A DNA stretch of 64,000 bases. It comes from Hoplostethus atlanticus. Lineage: Eukaryota > Chordata > Actinopteri > Trachichthyiformes > Trachichthyidae. Of the stretch, positions 62,496-64,000 are shown piece by piece. Where the stretch lies: contig JAXDDX010000023.1 of assembly GCA_034670405.1 (NCBI GenBank), forward strand, positions 3,886,001-3,950,000. Direction: 5' to 3'. A model generated the notes under the pieces. The model had not been told where the DNA came from and did no database searches. It saw only the letters and a program-made list of their open reading frames with translations. The position numbers and the translations under genes were made by a program. Numbering within the stretch: the stretch's first letter is position 1; the number at the start of each line of letters is the position of its first letter.

Positions 62496-64000
62496 AAAGA
62501 AACAGTGTTCCATATTATATCAACGTAATGGAAAATGAAAAATCAGTAATGTAAAAGCGTGGTGTGATGAAAGAAATGTGCCAGAAACTGAACAACATTG
62601 GTATATTTCTTTTAAATATTTACTACTGCGTTTCTGATTAGTTAGTTGCTGACAAACACCGGATCAGCCCACTGCTTTGTCTCCGTCAGCTCAGTGAATT
62701 TTAACACCGCTAAACTGAGGCTAGAGGATACAAATAGGGGTTGTCCTTTTTTGTCTGAATCATGTTTGGTCTCTTTGTCTCATTGGTGCAGTCAATCGTT
62801 TCTTTAGGGGATGAGTGTGATGTTTGTTGTGTTTTGGGGGGAGCAGTCAAGGGGAAGCAGTGAAGGCATCTTTGTTACTCATGAAAGGACCACACAGAGG
62901 ATTCTAGTGTTTGGCTTGGGTTGTTTTTGGTGTGAAAAGGCCGCCTGTTTGGGCAAGTGTGTGTTTGTTGTGTGAGGTTCATTTACTGGAGGTTCATTTA
63001 ATGGAGTTTGTGCACGTGCACACGTATTTAGTGGTATGGAACAAATGCAGATAGGACAGAGACTTGAATTCAAGCTGCATTTTGTTGAATGTCTGACTTA
63101 CACAGCTAAACACGCTTTAACACTTTCTGCCATGAAAACTGACCTTGTTTCATTTAATCAGGAAGTAGTTGTGTCTTTGTTGACAATGAAATATACACGT
63201 GCATATCAGTTTGCCAATCCATGGACACACATCATCCTCTCTCTGGGTTAGAAAATGCATCTCTTTTTCTCTCCCTTTTTTTTCCCCTTTCTTACACACA
63301 CACACAGACACACACTGCCTGTAGTCCTCAGCTCAGTAGCTAATCAAGGAGGAGACAGACAGACAGACAGACAGACAAAGGGAGGTGTGCACAAAACAAA
63401 GAGAAAGGGGAATAGTATATTTTTAGGAGGAGAGTGTGGTATAGAGAAAAATCAGAGCAATGCACTGAGACTACTATACTATACCACGTTACTGACAACC
63501 ATTTGACAATGAAGGGGAACAGCTGATAAACCCTGTTGTTATGTGTTTGAGGTGACTGAAATTGGTCTTAGTAGGGATTGACTGATTGTGGAATTTATTA
63601 TGGAAGAACAAAGGAAGTAGTAACGGCAGTAACCGTCCCCACCCCGACACGTCTGAGGATTATCAGAAAATAATTATCTTGGTCATTTTAGACAACGTAA
63701 TTGGAATTTACAAATCCTCCTGCACATTTCGTCAGAGACGTCAGAGAGCACGATAGACCACAGTGCCTTTGGAGCAGTCAGGGGATCAGTAGTCTATTCA
63801 AGGGCACTTTGCTTATGATGGTGGGCACTGCAGATGTAGCCACTAGCTCACAGCTGTAATACATCTGCCTGTCAGCGTCAGATTGTACCGGGAACCTTCT
63901 GTTTGTTGGAACACTGTAGAGAAAAAATATTAGGGGAAAAGAGGTGTTTGAGAAAAAGAGAGGGCTAGGAAAAAGAGAGGGGTGCAGTGGAGGGATGGAA

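Larger units (their letters stand above)
51971..64000 (+). other. Probable acap3 intron 1, second part
   Basis: No exon recognised to the window end. Microsatellites: CA 53577-53616, GGAT near 54173-54190, TG 55621-55678, GTGTGC 56993-57071, TG 57186-57207 and 58845-58864, TG near 60859-60893, TA 61229-61253, GACA 63353-63376. Other elements are listed separately. Confidence 0.5.

Overview
The window is vertebrate nuclear DNA, almost certainly from a teleost fish. The genes are split by GT-AG introns, poly(A) signals follow two-exon to twelve-exon genes, dinucleotide microsatellites are dense, and several interspersed repeats have a typical fish look. There are no bacterial operons, ribosome-binding sites, CRISPR arrays or phage features. 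Exons were assembled by hand from splice sites, reading phase and remembered family sequence; no alignment was run.

Layout from left to right. (1) 81-5988 (+): a five-exon trypsin-like serine protease precursor of 266 aa with complete triad and trypsin-type S1 pocket, but without the acidic enterokinase site and without two classical trypsin disulfides. (2) 8457-9513 (+): a two-exon, 80-aa CaMKII inhibitor (CAMK2N family, camk2n1-like) with a long 3' UTR ending near 10.71 kb; its C-terminal tail differs from the usual one. (3) 10.73-23.2 kb: gene-poor, with microsatellites, a fish interspersed repeat at 17.73-18.32 kb carrying a nested MITE-like insertion, and pentanucleotide arrays. (4) 23206-29040 (+): ddx19, a DEAD-box mRNA-export helicase in 12 exons, complete except for one extra base in motif VI that breaks the frame. 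(5) 31405-42066 (-): pusl1, a TruA-family pseudouridine synthase in eight exons (301 aa), convergent with ddx19. One of its splice acceptors sits directly on a LINE-like 3' tail. (6) 43645-43691 (+): the first coding exon of acap3, head-to-head with pusl1. The rest of the window, more than 20 kb, appears to be acap3 intron 1, with repeats and no recognisable exon.

The genes are functionally unrelated (digestive-type protease, synaptic kinase inhibitor, mRNA export, tRNA modification, Arf GTPase regulation). The one meaningful arrangement is the acap3/pusl1 divergent pair, which is also head-to-head in human 1p36.33 and probably shares a promoter region. I found no convincing new multi-gene system. 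The best leads are the ddx19 frameshift, the repeat-derived pusl1 acceptor, the unusual zymogen and disulfide design of the protease, the altered CAMK2N tail, and several MITE-like or perfect-hairpin elements.
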